Assembly: GCA_017615635.1 (NCBI GenBank)
Contig: JAFZZR010000028.1
Span: 1 to 39,161 of the forward strand
Length of the DNA stretch: 39,161 nt
Direction: 5' to 3'
From: Lentisphaeria bacterium
Lineage (GTDB): Bacteria > Verrucomicrobiota > Lentisphaeria > Victivallales > UBA1829
Shown here: piece after piece, positions 17,893 to 25,405 of the stretch
Layout of the letters: each line of letters begins with the position of its first letter
How positions within the stretch are numbered: position 1 is the stretch's first letter
Position numbers and translations under genes: made by a program
The notes under the pieces: generated by a model
Databases searched by the model: none
The model's input: the letters and a program-made list of their open reading frames with translations, nothing else
What the model was told of the DNA's origin: nothing

Positions 17893-18612
17893 TTATTGAT
17901 TGTAGAGGTATACGCCGGGCGATTTGTGCCCGCGGAAGAACAGCGTTCCGGTCCTGTCTTCGATGTACTTATCCCGTGTATCCCGCAGTTTCTGTAAATC
18001 GCTGCCCGCCACGTGCCCGTCAAAAAATCCGGCATTGAGCGTCCGTTTGGAATGACGAAAGATATTCAGATACTCTTCACCGGCTTCGCTCACGTAACTG
18101 CGGTCCTTGTTGCGGGAATCCATGATCGTTGCGGTGGCGGCGGGATATTTCACTTTGGATACCTTGGGCAGTTTTTTGATGTCAGTTGCTGTCGGGGTGA
18201 TGAACAAATTCAGCCCGTAAGTGATGTAAAAGCCGAATGGATTCGGATGAAAATACGGTCCCCAGGTTTCGCCCGGATAAGATTCCGAGGAAGGACAGAA
18301 AAACGGCGTGGCGGTGGTCGGCTTGTCATGATCGCCGAGACCGACCCCGATCTGATTTCTCATTTTACTTACCCAGATGGAATCGGTGTTGGAACAGGCG
18401 TAAGGCATCATGAATCCATCATAGGTATCCGAATAGGCGAGATACCCGTAGGACAACTGTTTCAGATTGGAAAGACAGGTGCTCTGCCGCGCGAATTCCT
18501 TCGCTGAAGAAAGAGCCGGCAGAAGCATACCGGCAAGGATCGCGATGATGGCGATGACCACCAGCAGTTCGATGAGGGTAAATCTTTTTCCGGTTCTTCG
18601 TGTCAGGTTCAT
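17893..18612 (-). CDS. H-X9-DG-type pseudopilin-like protein 1
   Basis: 239 residues. Leader [10 protein letters not shown] precedes [20 protein letters not shown], a type IV pilin N-terminus with Glu +5 but Arg, not Gly, at -1. The mature part has [23 protein letters not shown], and a C-terminal [18 protein letters not shown]. The latter is the prepilin-associated H-X9-DG motif with one extra residue. Such proteins are PulG-like and very numerous in Lentisphaerota and Planctomycetota; the role of individual copies is unknown. Its ATG overlaps the LacI stop by four bases, and the glycoside hydrolase follows 45 bases downstream, so regulator, pseudopilin and enzyme form one operon. I infer a role in export or surface display of that enzyme. 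Confidence 0.88.
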   Translation of the reverse strand: MNLTRRTGKRFTLIELLVVIAIIAILAGMLLPALSSAKEFARQSTCLSNLKQLSYGYLAYSDTYDGFMMPYACSNTDSIWVSKMRNQIGVGLGDHDKPTTATPFFCPSSESYPGETWGPYFHPNPFGFYITYGLNLFITPTATDIKKLPKVSKVKYPAATATIMDSRNKDRSYVSEAGEEYLNIFRHSKRTLNAGFFDGHVAGSDLQKLRDTRDKYIEDRTGTLFFRGHKSPGVYLYNQ

Positions 18613-19619
18613 TTCACTTTCTCCTTTCCTTGTCTGGGTTTCGTTATTGCATATCTCCCGGGGACATACAGCCAGTCGTCTTCCTTTACGTTGAACACTT
18701 TCCGGTATATTTCCGGCCGGATCCCTCTTTCGATCCAGTTGAGCATGGACTCTTCGACATAAGCGGGAATCTCGTTCTGTTCGGGAAAACTGGAAAAGAG
18801 TACGGCATCCTCATTTTTCGGCATAAATTCTTTGTAGCGCTCCGATTCGCACATCAGCAGGTTCGGCGGAAGCATTCCGATGGACTTCATTTCTGTTCGC
18901 CCGGGAATATCGGTGACAAAAAGGGCTGTGTCCTTTTCGTCCGCCACCTTTTCCGGTTCCAGAAATACGGCATGCCACAGGTAGTCGCCCGGGAAGGGAT
19001 AGCGCGCGAACTTCAGTTTGCCGTTGTGCAGGACGGCGTGGTATGCTCCGCTCAAATTCCTTTCCCGGACGATTTCCAGAATCCATCGGGAGAGAAACTC
19101 GTTTCTGGGATAGACGCAGTAGACGTTATCCTCTTTCGGCGCCCCCAGCACCATGCAGGGCAACTGCCCGGAAGCGAGAAAAGCACAGATTTTCCGGTGT
19201 GACTCCGGAATGATGTTGGTCACTACGCCGCCCAGAAGACCGCCTGCGTAAAGTTTCTTTACCCGGGAAAGCTGTTCCTCCTCCGAAAAGTAGGGAATAA
19301 ACAGAACCTCCAGACCATGCTTATTGAAGGCGAATGTCATATCGTAGAGACAGCTGTTCACATAGTCGTCCGTATTTCCGGCGGAATGCGATTCGTTCAC
19401 GTGGAGCAGCAGACCGATGATCGGCACTTCCTTCATCTTGATGGACCGGGCGAAAAAGTTTGCCTGGTAGTTCAGTTCCTTTGCGGTCTTCCGGATCAGT
19501 TCTCTCTTGCCCTGCGAGCAGACGATTCGCCCCGTCCGTCCATTGAGGACAGCGGAAACGAGAGTGGGCGTTACGCCGCATCGGACGGCGATATCTTTCA
19601 GTGTGATTTTCTGGCTCAT
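18609..19619 (-). CDS. LacI-family transcriptional regulator
   Basis: 336 residues from ATG 19619 ([16 protein letters not shown]). The longer open frame upstream is rejected because it would run through the promoter. The LacI helix-turn-helix is clear: [24 protein letters not shown], followed by a hinge region ending [16 protein letters not shown] periplasmic-binding-protein-like sensor domain starts at [12 protein letters not shown]. It contains [11 protein letters not shown] and a divergent C-terminal part with a Cys-rich SERYKEF region, so the ligand cannot be guessed beyond a probable sugar. It heads the operon with the pseudopilin and the LamG hydrolase, and an 18-bp palindrome covers its own start site, so autoregulation is very likely. 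Confidence 0.92.
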   Translation of the reverse strand: MSQKITLKDIAVRCGVTPTLVSAVLNGRTGRIVCSQGKRELIRKTAKELNYQANFFARSIKMKEVPIIGLLLHVNESHSAGNTDDYVNSCLYDMTFAFNKHGLEVLFIPYFSEEEQLSRVKKLYAGGLLGGVVTNIIPESHRKICAFLASGQLPCMVLGAPKEDNVYCVYPRNEFLSRWILEIVRERNLSGAYHAVLHNGKLKFARYPFPGDYLWHAVFLEPEKVADEKDTALFVTDIPGRTEMKSIGMLPPNLLMCESERYKEFMPKNEDAVLFSSFPEQNEIPAYVEESMLNWIERGIRPEIYRKVFNVKEDDWLYVPGRYAITKPRQGKEKVK

Positions 19620-19638
19620 AAGAAAGAAATCCTGGGTA

Positions 19639-19656
19639 TAATTCAACGTTGAATTA
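19639..19656. promoter_or_regulatory. LacI-type operator, 18-bp perfect palindrome
   Basis: TAATTCAACGTTGAATTA is perfectly self-complementary with a central CG, as in LacI/PurR-family operators. It begins at the last base of the lacI -10 box and covers the expected transcription start, so binding would block initiation. I did not find a second copy of the core TTCAACGTTGAA in the window. Confidence 0.85.
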
Positions 19657-19684
19657 ACATAGCACTTCCGTTTCACCTTGTCAA
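19656..19684 (-). promoter_or_regulatory. Promoter of the lacI-pseudopilin-hydrolase operon
   Basis: On the - strand TTGACA, 17 bases, TATGTT: a consensus -35 with optimal spacing. The operator lies directly downstream and the lacI ATG is about 37 bases from the -10. Confidence 0.8.
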
Positions 19685-19777
19685 GTCCGTCCATAAACTT
19701 TTTCGTCCCCTTTTCCGTTTCGACGCGCACCATCAAAATTGCAAGGGGGTTTTTTCCATGTTTTTTTCCTTCCGCTC

Positions 19778-19806
19778 TTGAACGGGCGGTTTCGGGAATG
19801 TATATT
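19778..19806 (+). promoter_or_regulatory. Promoter for the helical-repeat/waaP pair
   Basis: TTGAAC, 17 bases, TATATT on the + strand, about 33 bases upstream of ATG 19840. The 220-base divergent region 19620-19839 holds this promoter, the lacI promoter and its operator; the remaining bases are T/C-rich with no further feature I can support. Confidence 0.7.
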
Positions 19807-19839
19807 CTCCCGCATTCTTTCCCTAGATGAGGTGACCTT

Positions 19840-21213
19840 ATGACTGAACTACGCCAGCTTGCTGTTCGGATGACCGCGGTGCTCCTTTGCATGCGGCTCG
19901 TCGGCTTTGCCCTCTTCGCGGCGGAACCCGGCGGCCCGGCGGATGTCATACGCTCGTTTTCCGATCTGGTCGACCGGGCGGCCGAAAGCGCCGAGTATCT
20001 GGAAGCGGAACATACGGCCCGGATCCGCATCGAGGCGGAAAAGATATTTCCGCTTCTGCCGTCCGTCTCTTCGAAGGAAGCGGCGCGGATGGATCGGGAA
20101 GGAGAGAAAGCGTTTCTTGCGGAAGAACTTCGAAAAGAGTTCCCCGTTTCCGATACGGAGATTCGCCATGCCATGGAAAAGGAGGCGGAGACCCTCTTCC
20201 CCCTGTATGAAAAGGGGGAGAAAGTGAATGTCTCCTACCGGTTCGGAAAATATCATGCGTCCGGCGTGTACTACGGCCAAAAAGGGGAATATCTGCAGAT
20301 CGGCAGAGCCAGCGTGCCGATCCGGGATCTGCCGGAAGAAGAACTCCGCAAGTTCGATCCCGCCAGAAACAAGGAGGTCCGGTCTGCGTATATTCTGGAA
20401 AAATGCAGGGACTATACGGAAAAAAAGCAATCCGCCGCCCGTACCTTGAAGGTGCGCTGGGATTCCGGACGGGACGACCGCCGTTTCAAACTCGGATTTT
20501 TCCGGTTCTCTCAGAAATGGTACACCGGCGGGCAGCTTCTGGAGGAACTTATCGACAGAAAAAACCGCGAACTCCTTCAGTCTGTCAGGGAAAAAGCGGA
20601 ACATCTGGCGCAGTCCGGCGATTTTTCCGGTGCGGATCAGATCCTTCAGGATTTTCTCACCCGTCATCCGGCTTTGTCGTCCGAACTGGAACCGGTCCGG
20701 GAAAAACTGCGCCTTTCCGCCGGAGAGGACCGCTGCCGCGCGGCGCTGAAGGAAGCGGAGGCCATGTCCGATCCCGCACAGGCGCAGGCCTTTTTGGAAA
20801 AGTTCCTGGCCGGGAATCCGGACTCTCCCGAGTCCGCGAAGATCCGTTCCGCCATTGCGGCGCTGGAGATCCGGGCCGGCGAGCAGAAGAAGTGCCGGGA
20901 GACCATCGAATCCGCCCGGAAACTGGAGCCCGAAGATGCCTGCGCCCTGCTGGAGCATTTCATGTCGGAATATGCCGGCTACTCCGGAATGGATGAAGTG
21001 AACACTTTCTATCAGGCCAGAAAAAAAGAGGGCGAGCGGAAACGCTGCGCCCGGATCCTGGACTTGGCCGAGCGCGCCGGATCCGAGGAGGAAGCCGTCC
21101 GGATCCTGGAACAGTTTCTGGAGGATCAGCCGGAGTGCGACGGGATCGAGGCGGTCCGGGAAGCCCTCCGGAAACGGCAGGCCCGTCTCGAAGAAAACGG
21201 AAACGGGATCTGA
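19840..21213 (+). CDS. Secreted helical-repeat protein of unknown function
   Basis: 457 residues, with GAGGTGA just before the ATG. The N-terminus has a hydrophobic segment (about 8-27) ending ALFAA/EPGG, a probable signal peptide. A charged helical region (30-125) is followed by a small beta-rich module (about 128-172: VNVSYRFGKYHASGVYYGQ, then YLQIGRASVPIRDLPEEEL) that could be SH3-like. The second half has four degenerate repeats of about 48 residues (about 243-293, 298-345, 350-397, 401-448). Each has a Cys/Arg-containing first helix and a second helix of the type AxxxLExFLxxxP, resembling TPR/Sel1-like hairpins. I do not recognise a named family. It lies 23 bases upstream of the heptose kinase gene, suggesting a cell-envelope role. 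Confidence 0.8.
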   Translation: MTELRQLAVRMTAVLLCMRLVGFALFAAEPGGPADVIRSFSDLVDRAAESAEYLEAEHTARIRIEAEKIFPLLPSVSSKEAARMDREGEKAFLAEELRKEFPVSDTEIRHAMEKEAETLFPLYEKGEKVNVSYRFGKYHASGVYYGQKGEYLQIGRASVPIRDLPEEELRKFDPARNKEVRSAYILEKCRDYTEKKQSAARTLKVRWDSGRDDRRFKLGFFRFSQKWYTGGQLLEELIDRKNRELLQSVREKAEHLAQSGDFSGADQILQDFLTRHPALSSELEPVREKLRLSAGEDRCRAALKEAEAMSDPAQAQAFLEKFLAGNPDSPESAKIRSAIAALEIRAGEQKKCRETIESARKLEPEDACALLEHFMSEYAGYSGMDEVNTFYQARKKEGERKRCARILDLAERAGSEEEAVRILEQFLEDQPECDGIEAVREALRKRQARLEENGNGI

Positions 21214-21236
21214 ACGGAGAGAAGGAGACGGTTTTC

Positions 21237-22046
21237 ATGGCGGAAATACGGGAACAGGATATTCGGGAACCTTTCGCGGCCCTGTGGCGCGGTCAGGATC
21301 CCTTTGCGTGCGCCGCCTCTCTTTCCGGAAAAGTGTACCGGTCGGTGAAAAACCGGCGGACCCTGCGTTTTGAGGAAGATGGGAAAGGCTATTTCATCAA
21401 GTATCACGGTCCCACGACCGTCCGGGAGCTTCTGAAAAATCTCTTTCAGCTGAGAATGCCCGTATTCGGCGCCGAAAACGAATACCGTGCCATCCGCAAA
21501 CTGGAGTCCCTCGGCGTGCCCACCATGACGATCCGGGCATATGCGGCCCGGGGAAAAAAGCCCTGCGCCATGGAATCCTTTCTGATCACCGAAGAGATCA
21601 CGAAACACACTTCTCTGGAGGATTTCTGCCGTCCCTGGCCGGAAGAACCGCCATCCTCGCGTCTTAAACACCGCCTGATCGAAAAACTGGCGGAGACCTG
21701 TGCCCGGATGCACTTCGCGGGACTGAATCACCGGGACTGCTATCTCTGTCATTTCCTGCTGGATGAGAAAGCGTTCGAAAAGGGTGAGATCGTTCTGCGC
21801 GTACTGGATCTTCACCGGGCGGAGATCCGCTCCGCCATCCCCGAACGGATGAGAGTCAAGGATCTGGCCGGCATTTTCTTTTCATCCATGGACCTGGGAC
21901 TTGATAAAAGGTCCGCTCTGCGGTTCATGGCCGTGTACCGCCGCGGCGGTCCGCTTCCCGCCGGCACGTGGGTCCGGATATGGAAGGCGGCGGTCCGGCT
22001 CTACCGCAAGGAACATGGAAAGGAACCGCCTGTCGCGGCTTCCTGA
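21237..22046 (+). CDS. waaP: WaaP/RfaP-type LPS core heptose kinase
   Basis: 269 residues from ATG 21237 (MAEIREQDIREPFAALW), chosen because GAAGGAGA precedes it and the length matches E. coli WaaP (about 265). Kinase features: a glycine-poor P-loop region with VKNRRTLRFEEDGKGYFIKYH, where the Lys after YFI is the likely ATP-binding Lys; LKNLFQLRMPVFGAENEYRAI with the conserved Glu; a catalytic loop GLNHRDCYLCHFLL; and a metal-binding segment LRVLDLHRAEIR. Members phosphorylate the first heptose of the LPS inner core at the cytoplasmic face. Its presence supports a Gram-negative organism with heptose-containing LPS. It converges on the panE-like gene with a 13-base gap. Confidence 0.9.
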   Translation: MAEIREQDIREPFAALWRGQDPFACAASLSGKVYRSVKNRRTLRFEEDGKGYFIKYHGPTTVRELLKNLFQLRMPVFGAENEYRAIRKLESLGVPTMTIRAYAARGKKPCAMESFLITEEITKHTSLEDFCRPWPEEPPSSRLKHRLIEKLAETCARMHFAGLNHRDCYLCHFLLDEKAFEKGEIVLRVLDLHRAEIRSAIPERMRVKDLAGIFFSSMDLGLDKRSALRFMAVYRRGGPLPAGTWVRIWKAAVRLYRKEHGKEPPVAAS

Positions 22047-22059
22047 CGGAGAGAGGTTG

Positions 22060-22992
22060 TCAGTCCGGAGGAACGTAGGAGTTTTCCACGCCCCGGACCA
22101 GCTGGACCAGGAACGTGTTGCAGGGGACGGGGATCCGGTATTTCCGCGCCAGTTTCACCACGGTCCCGTTGATAAAGTCGATTTCCGTGCTTCTTTTGTG
22201 GGTCCGGTCCTGATACATGGAAGAGCATCCGGACCGCGTTACCAGACAAATCTTGCGGATCAGCTCCAGGATCTCCTCGCGGTCGAATTCCACACCGTCG
22301 GCCGCCGCCACGGCCAGTCCCTCGGAGACCACGGATTCCACGCAGTTCCAGCTGGGCCGGTCCGCCTGAAGAAAGCCGTTCCGGACCTCCATGAGCATGG
22401 TGAGCGGGTTGATGCACATATTCACCAGCAGCTTGCGCCAGATCAGACGACGGACGTCCGGGGACGATGAGATATCCAGACCCGTTCTCGTGAACAGGCT
22501 CTTCACCAGATCGACCCGCGACGCATCCTTTGTGAACGAACCGATGATCGTTTTTCCGTCCGCCGCATGAAGAAATTTCCCGTATCCCAGCGTCGTGCTG
22601 TTGTGATTCGACGTCCCGATCACGATCCGGTCCAGCGGCAGAAACTTCCCGATCTCCAGATAGTTTCCCATGCCGTTCTGCAGCGAGAGCACCGTGGTGT
22701 CCGGCCCGATCAGAAATGCATTCGTCTTCATGGCCTCGTAGGTCTGGTGCGCCTTCACGAATATCATGAGAACGTCCGTCTGGCCCACGGACTCCACTCC
22801 GCTCAATGCCGCGTGCGCGGGAATTTTCGTTTCCCGTCCGCTGTTTTCCCGCATGACAAGGCCGTCCCGGTTGATCGTTTCGACCTTTTCCGGATTGTGA
22901 TCCAGCAGCAGAAGATCCAGTTTCTTGTTTTTCGCCAGATAGGAGGCGTAAAGGCATCCCATGGCGCCGGCGCCCAGTATTGTCACCTTCAT
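22060..22992 (-). CDS. panE: Ketopantoate reductase (PanE/ApbA family)
   Basis: 310 residues. The N-terminal Rossmann motif GAGAMGCLYASYLA binds NADP(H). VMIFVKAHQTYEA and LSLQNGMGNYLEIGKFL match the family segment with the conserved VKAxQT and the QNG of ketopantoate reductases. The C-terminal domain begins around RRLIWRKLLVNMCINPLTML, with the catalytic-type Lys in WRKL, and DRTHKRSTEIDFINGTVVKLA contains the expected SSM/E-ID-NG pattern. The reaction would be reduction of 2-dehydropantoate to pantoate in CoA synthesis; other 2-oxoacid reductases of the family are possible. It is transcribed alone from a consensus promoter. Confidence 0.9.
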   Translation of the reverse strand: MKVTILGAGAMGCLYASYLAKNKKLDLLLLDHNPEKVETINRDGLVMRENSGRETKIPAHAALSGVESVGQTDVLMIFVKAHQTYEAMKTNAFLIGPDTTVLSLQNGMGNYLEIGKFLPLDRIVIGTSNHNSTTLGYGKFLHAADGKTIIGSFTKDASRVDLVKSLFTRTGLDISSSPDVRRLIWRKLLVNMCINPLTMLMEVRNGFLQADRPSWNCVESVVSEGLAVAAADGVEFDREEILELIRKICLVTRSGCSSMYQDRTHKRSTEIDFINGTVVKLARKYRIPVPCNTFLVQLVRGVENSYVPPD

Positions 22993-23042
22993 GGTTCGGA
23001 TCGTCCTTTCCCGTTTTCCTGAAGCGAAAGAGGCAGTCTCAA

Positions 23043-23071
23043 AATATAGTCCGCTTCTTCCGTTTTGTCAA
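23043..23071 (-). promoter_or_regulatory. Promoter for the panE-like gene
   Basis: On the - strand TTGACA, 17 bases (AAACGGAAGAAGCGGAC), TATATT; -10 about 50 bases before ATG 22992. The strongest-looking promoter in the window. Confidence 0.85.
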
Positions 23072-23086
23072 ATCGTCACGCCCGGC

Positions 23087-23845
23087 TTATGCCAGACGCC
23101 GCAGCGCCTCCGGCAGCTTTTCGAATTCCCGTTTCAGGGCCGACCGCCGGATCTTCCAGTCCGGGAGGAAGGCGGTCACCTCCCGCCAGAAGGCGGCAGA
23201 GTGATTCATTTCCCGGCGGTGGCACAGCTCGTGGATCATGACGTATTCCACGATCTCGGGCGGAAAGAGCAGCAGCTTCGCATTCAGAGAGATATTTCCG
23301 TCCGCCGAACAGCTGCCCCAGCGCGAGGACTGCATACGCACCGTACAGCGGCGGAACGCTATGCCCGTCCGCTCCGAAAGATCCGTCAGCGCATCCGGAA
23401 ACAAGGACAGCGCCGTCCGCTTCAGCAGTTCGGAAAAGGCCGACAGCACCGACCCGCCGTCCAGCACGCATCCCGAGAAGAGAAGCGTATGGCTTTCACG
23501 GTCCAGACGGGCCGCCGTCCAGCACTTGTCCAGCCACCGGTATTCCGTGCGGAACGTTTCCCCCGGGAAGGCCAGCGTGACCGCATCCGGAAACCGGAGA
23601 TCCGCTTTCTTCGCGGCGGCAGACCGGCGGCGGACTCCGGGCAGGGTCCGCCGGATCCACGGGATCATCTCCAGAAGAAAAGCGTTGACGGCCTTTCCGG
23701 ATACGCCGAAGGGCACGGTCATCTGCAGCGACCCGTCCGGACGGATCCGGATCGAAAGTCTTCTTGCCCGGTCCGAGAAAAAGACGGCGCAGCTTTCGAC
23801 GCCTGTCCCCGGCGGGACAGTGAGAACCATATCGGGCTTTCGCAT
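23087..23845 (-). CDS. YgjP-type (DUF45/M48-like) metallopeptidase
   Basis: 252 residues if started at ATG 23845 (MRKPDMVLTV). A further ATG at 23830 is possible and neither has a strong Shine-Dalgarno; the much longer open frame to 24226 is antisense to the TRIC gene and is rejected. Family features: SIRIRPDGSLQMTVPFG near the N-terminus; MQSSRWGSCSADGNISLNAKL; and YVMIHELCHRREMNHSAAFW with the zinc-binding HELCH and downstream NHS. This is the YgjP/DUF45 fold, related to SprT and WLM peptidases and often found with DNA-repair or restriction genes. Its substrate is not known. Here it is divergent from the TRIC gene with 235 bases between. Confidence 0.88.
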   Translation of the reverse strand: MRKPDMVLTVPPGTGVESCAVFFSDRARRLSIRIRPDGSLQMTVPFGVSGKAVNAFLLEMIPWIRRTLPGVRRRSAAAKKADLRFPDAVTLAFPGETFRTEYRWLDKCWTAARLDRESHTLLFSGCVLDGGSVLSAFSELLKRTALSLFPDALTDLSERTGIAFRRCTVRMQSSRWGSCSADGNISLNAKLLLFPPEIVEYVMIHELCHRREMNHSAAFWREVTAFLPDWKIRRSALKREFEKLPEALRRLA

Positions 23846-23908
23846 GAAAAAACGGATTTCCGTAAGACTGTTTTCTGTTCGATCCCGGACAAGACGGGAT
23901 CCCCGTGT

Positions 23909-23936
23909 ACTGTAACGCACAAAACAAAAAAAACAA
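23909..23936 (-). promoter_or_regulatory. Possible promoter for the YgjP-type gene
   Basis: On the - strand TTGTTT, 16 T/G-rich bases, TACAGT, about 64 bases before ATG 23845. Weaker match; between it and the ATG lies a short ACGGAAATCCGT palindrome followed by a T run. Confidence 0.4.
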
Positions 23937-24008
23937 CCGGAACAGGGCGCTCTTTTTGTTTTTTCGCGCAGCGGATTGCAATGCGGATCTTTTTTTGCTT
24001 TCCGCATC

Positions 24009-24036
24009 TGGAAAAAATCACTTTGCGTGCTACTGT
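24009..24036 (+). promoter_or_regulatory. Possible promoter for the TRIC gene
   Basis: TGGAAA, 16 bases, TACTGT on the + strand, about 45 bases before ATG 24081. An inverted repeat, TGCGGA at 23982 and TCCGCA at 24001, overlaps the upstream edge and could be an operator. Confidence 0.4.
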
Positions 24037-24080
24037 ATGGCGGAGGAAGATCCGCAAAAACCGCGGAGCCGTTTTGCCGT

Positions 24081-24719
24081 ATGGAATCGAATGCCGTCAT
24101 TCTTCTGCTGGACCTGTTCGGAACGGCCGTCTTTGCCGCCACGGGCGCGGTCAAGGGATTCCGCCGCCGTCTGGACGTTTTCGGTGTCACGGTGCTGGCC
24201 TGCTGCGTCGGCGTGGGCGGGGGCATGATCCGGGATGCGATCCTGGGAGCGACCCCGGTGGCCGCGCTTCAGAACGGGACCTATCTGGCCGTCTGCGTTG
24301 CGATCGGGCTCATCATTTTCCGGACGGCCAAATACTGGATGCATCTCCGGAACCTGATCCAGTTCGGGGACGCCGTCGGACTGGGCGTCTTCACCGCCAT
24401 CGGCGCCGCCAAGGCCATTCAGTACAATGTCGGCTATGTGGGAGTCGTCCTCTGCGGCGTCTTCACCGCCATCGGAGGAGGCATGATCCGCGATATTCTC
24501 ACCGGCGAGATCCCGACCGTTCTGAAAAGCGATTTCTACGCCACGGCGGCCTTGATGGGCGGAAGTCTGTACTTTGCGCTTTACCAGCTTGAAATGAACT
24601 GGTTCCTGAATTTTCTCATCACGTTCGCCTTTGTCACGCTGGTGCGGATCCTGGCCATGCACTACCATCTGAAACTTCCCCGTGCCCACAACGGCGGCGG
24701 AAAAAAACGGAAAAAGTGA
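24081..24719 (+). CDS. TRIC-family membrane channel (YicG/UPF0126 type)
   Basis: 212 residues from ATG 24081 (MESNAVILLLDLFGTAVFAATGA); the longer frame from 23976 runs through the promoter region. The protein is almost wholly hydrophobic and contains the duplicated family signature: CVGVGGGMIRDAILGATPVAAL in the first half and FTAIGGGMIRDILTGEIPTVL in the second, each with a Gly-Gly-Gly-Met-Ile-Arg-Asp core. This fits seven membrane helices of bacterial TRIC homologues (trimeric intracellular cation channel-like). The C-terminal tail is basic (GGGKKRKK). Function in bacteria is presumed cation or small-solute permeation. Confidence 0.92.
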   Translation: MESNAVILLLDLFGTAVFAATGAVKGFRRRLDVFGVTVLACCVGVGGGMIRDAILGATPVAALQNGTYLAVCVAIGLIIFRTAKYWMHLRNLIQFGDAVGLGVFTAIGAAKAIQYNVGYVGVVLCGVFTAIGGGMIRDILTGEIPTVLKSDFYATAALMGGSLYFALYQLEMNWFLNFLITFAFVTLVRILAMHYHLKLPRAHNGGGKKRKK

Positions 24720-24720
24720 C

Positions 24721-24778
24721 GGACGGGGAAACCGTTTTTTCGCCGATGCCGCAGACCGCAGCATCGGAAAAGCCGTCC
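24721..24778 (+). other. Composite inverted repeat between the TRIC gene and nrdR
   Basis: Nested complementary arms: GGACGG (24721-24726) with CCGTCC (24773-24778), a TTTT/AAAA pair, and an inner CCGATGC (24743-24749) with GCATCGG (24761-24767). The fold begins one base after the TRIC stop and ends before the nrdR -35. It could terminate TRIC transcription, although no U-tract follows the whole structure. Confidence 0.5.
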
Positions 24779-24794
24779 CGGAAGACGGACTTCC

Positions 24795-24822
24795 TTGCAT
24801 TACCGCGATTCCGGTGTATATT
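24795..24822 (+). promoter_or_regulatory. Promoter for nrdR
   Basis: TTGCAT, 16 bases, TATATT on the + strand, about 104 bases before ATG 24927, leaving an A/T-rich leader. I did not find a clear NrdR box (ACACAATATATTGT type) in this leader. Confidence 0.65.
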
Positions 24823-24926
24823 ATCGCTTACTCTTTCTGAGGCAATTTCAAAAGTCTTATCGGAAGCTTTGAAATTCTCTTTCTGTAAAAATCGCTTATC
24901 CGCAACAAAGAACGAGGCTGTTTCTC

Positions 24927-25385
24927 ATGCGTTGTCCCAGATGTGCCTGTCAGAACGACAAAGTCATTGATTCCCGTGCCACAAAGGAAGGGGCCGGCGT
25001 CCGCCGTCGGCGGGAGTGTCTCCAGTGCGGACACCGTTTTACCACCCATGAAGAGATCATTCAGGCGGAACTGAAGGTGGTGAAGCGGGACAACACCAGG
25101 GAGGAGTTCGATCCGGAGAAGATCCGGCGCGGAGTGGAGAAGGCCTGCTGGAAGCGTGATATCGCGCAGGAGGAGATCGATTCCGTGGTGCAGAAGGTCT
25201 GCCGGGAGCTGGAGGCGGACTACGAACGGGAGGTCCCTTCCAAGGACATCGGAGAACACCTTATGGAAGCCCTCCGCGCCCTTGACAAAGTAGCCTACAT
25301 CCGGTTCGCCTCCGTTTACCGGGACTTTCAGGGGGTGGACGAATTCATTTCGGAAGTCCGGAGCATTGGAAAGAAGGACGCCTGA
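24927..25385 (+). CDS. nrdR: Transcriptional repressor NrdR
   Basis: 152 residues, the standard NrdR length. The zinc ribbon uses Cys3, Cys6, Cys31 and Cys34 (MRCPRC and CLQCGHRFTTHE) with the DSR motif between. The ATP-cone follows: VVKRDNTREEFDPEKIRRGVEKAC to KVAYIRFASVYRDFQ, closing with FISEV. NrdR senses ATP/dATP and represses ribonucleotide reductase operons; no nrd gene is present in the window. The next gene, a ClC channel, begins 20 bases downstream, so the two are probably co-transcribed. Confidence 0.97.
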   Translation: MRCPRCACQNDKVIDSRATKEGAGVRRRRECLQCGHRFTTHEEIIQAELKVVKRDNTREEFDPEKIRRGVEKACWKRDIAQEEIDSVVQKVCRELEADYEREVPSKDIGEHLMEALRALDKVAYIRFASVYRDFQGVDEFISEVRSIGKKDA

Positions 25386-25405
25386 ATAAGCCGGGCGAAA
25401 CGGTC

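Noticed and set aside
15223-17997. 924-codon + strand frame antisense to the LamG hydrolase
   Set aside because: The opposite strand has a signal peptide, LamG and CBM9-like motifs, while this frame shows no domain and no Shine-Dalgarno.
17893-18612. Reading the H-X9-DG proteins as major type IV pilins
   Set aside because: No pilus genes (pilB, pilT, pilC separate from T2SS) are seen, and the H-X9-DG end and CAZyme context fit the PulG-like family of PVC bacteria better.
19620-20174. Extended N-terminus of the LacI open frame
   Set aside because: It would cover the promoter, operator and the divergent gene; the helix-turn-helix begins right after ATG 19619.
23846-24226. Extended N-terminus of the YgjP-type frame
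   Set aside because: It runs antisense through the TRIC start and its promoter and has no family similarity.
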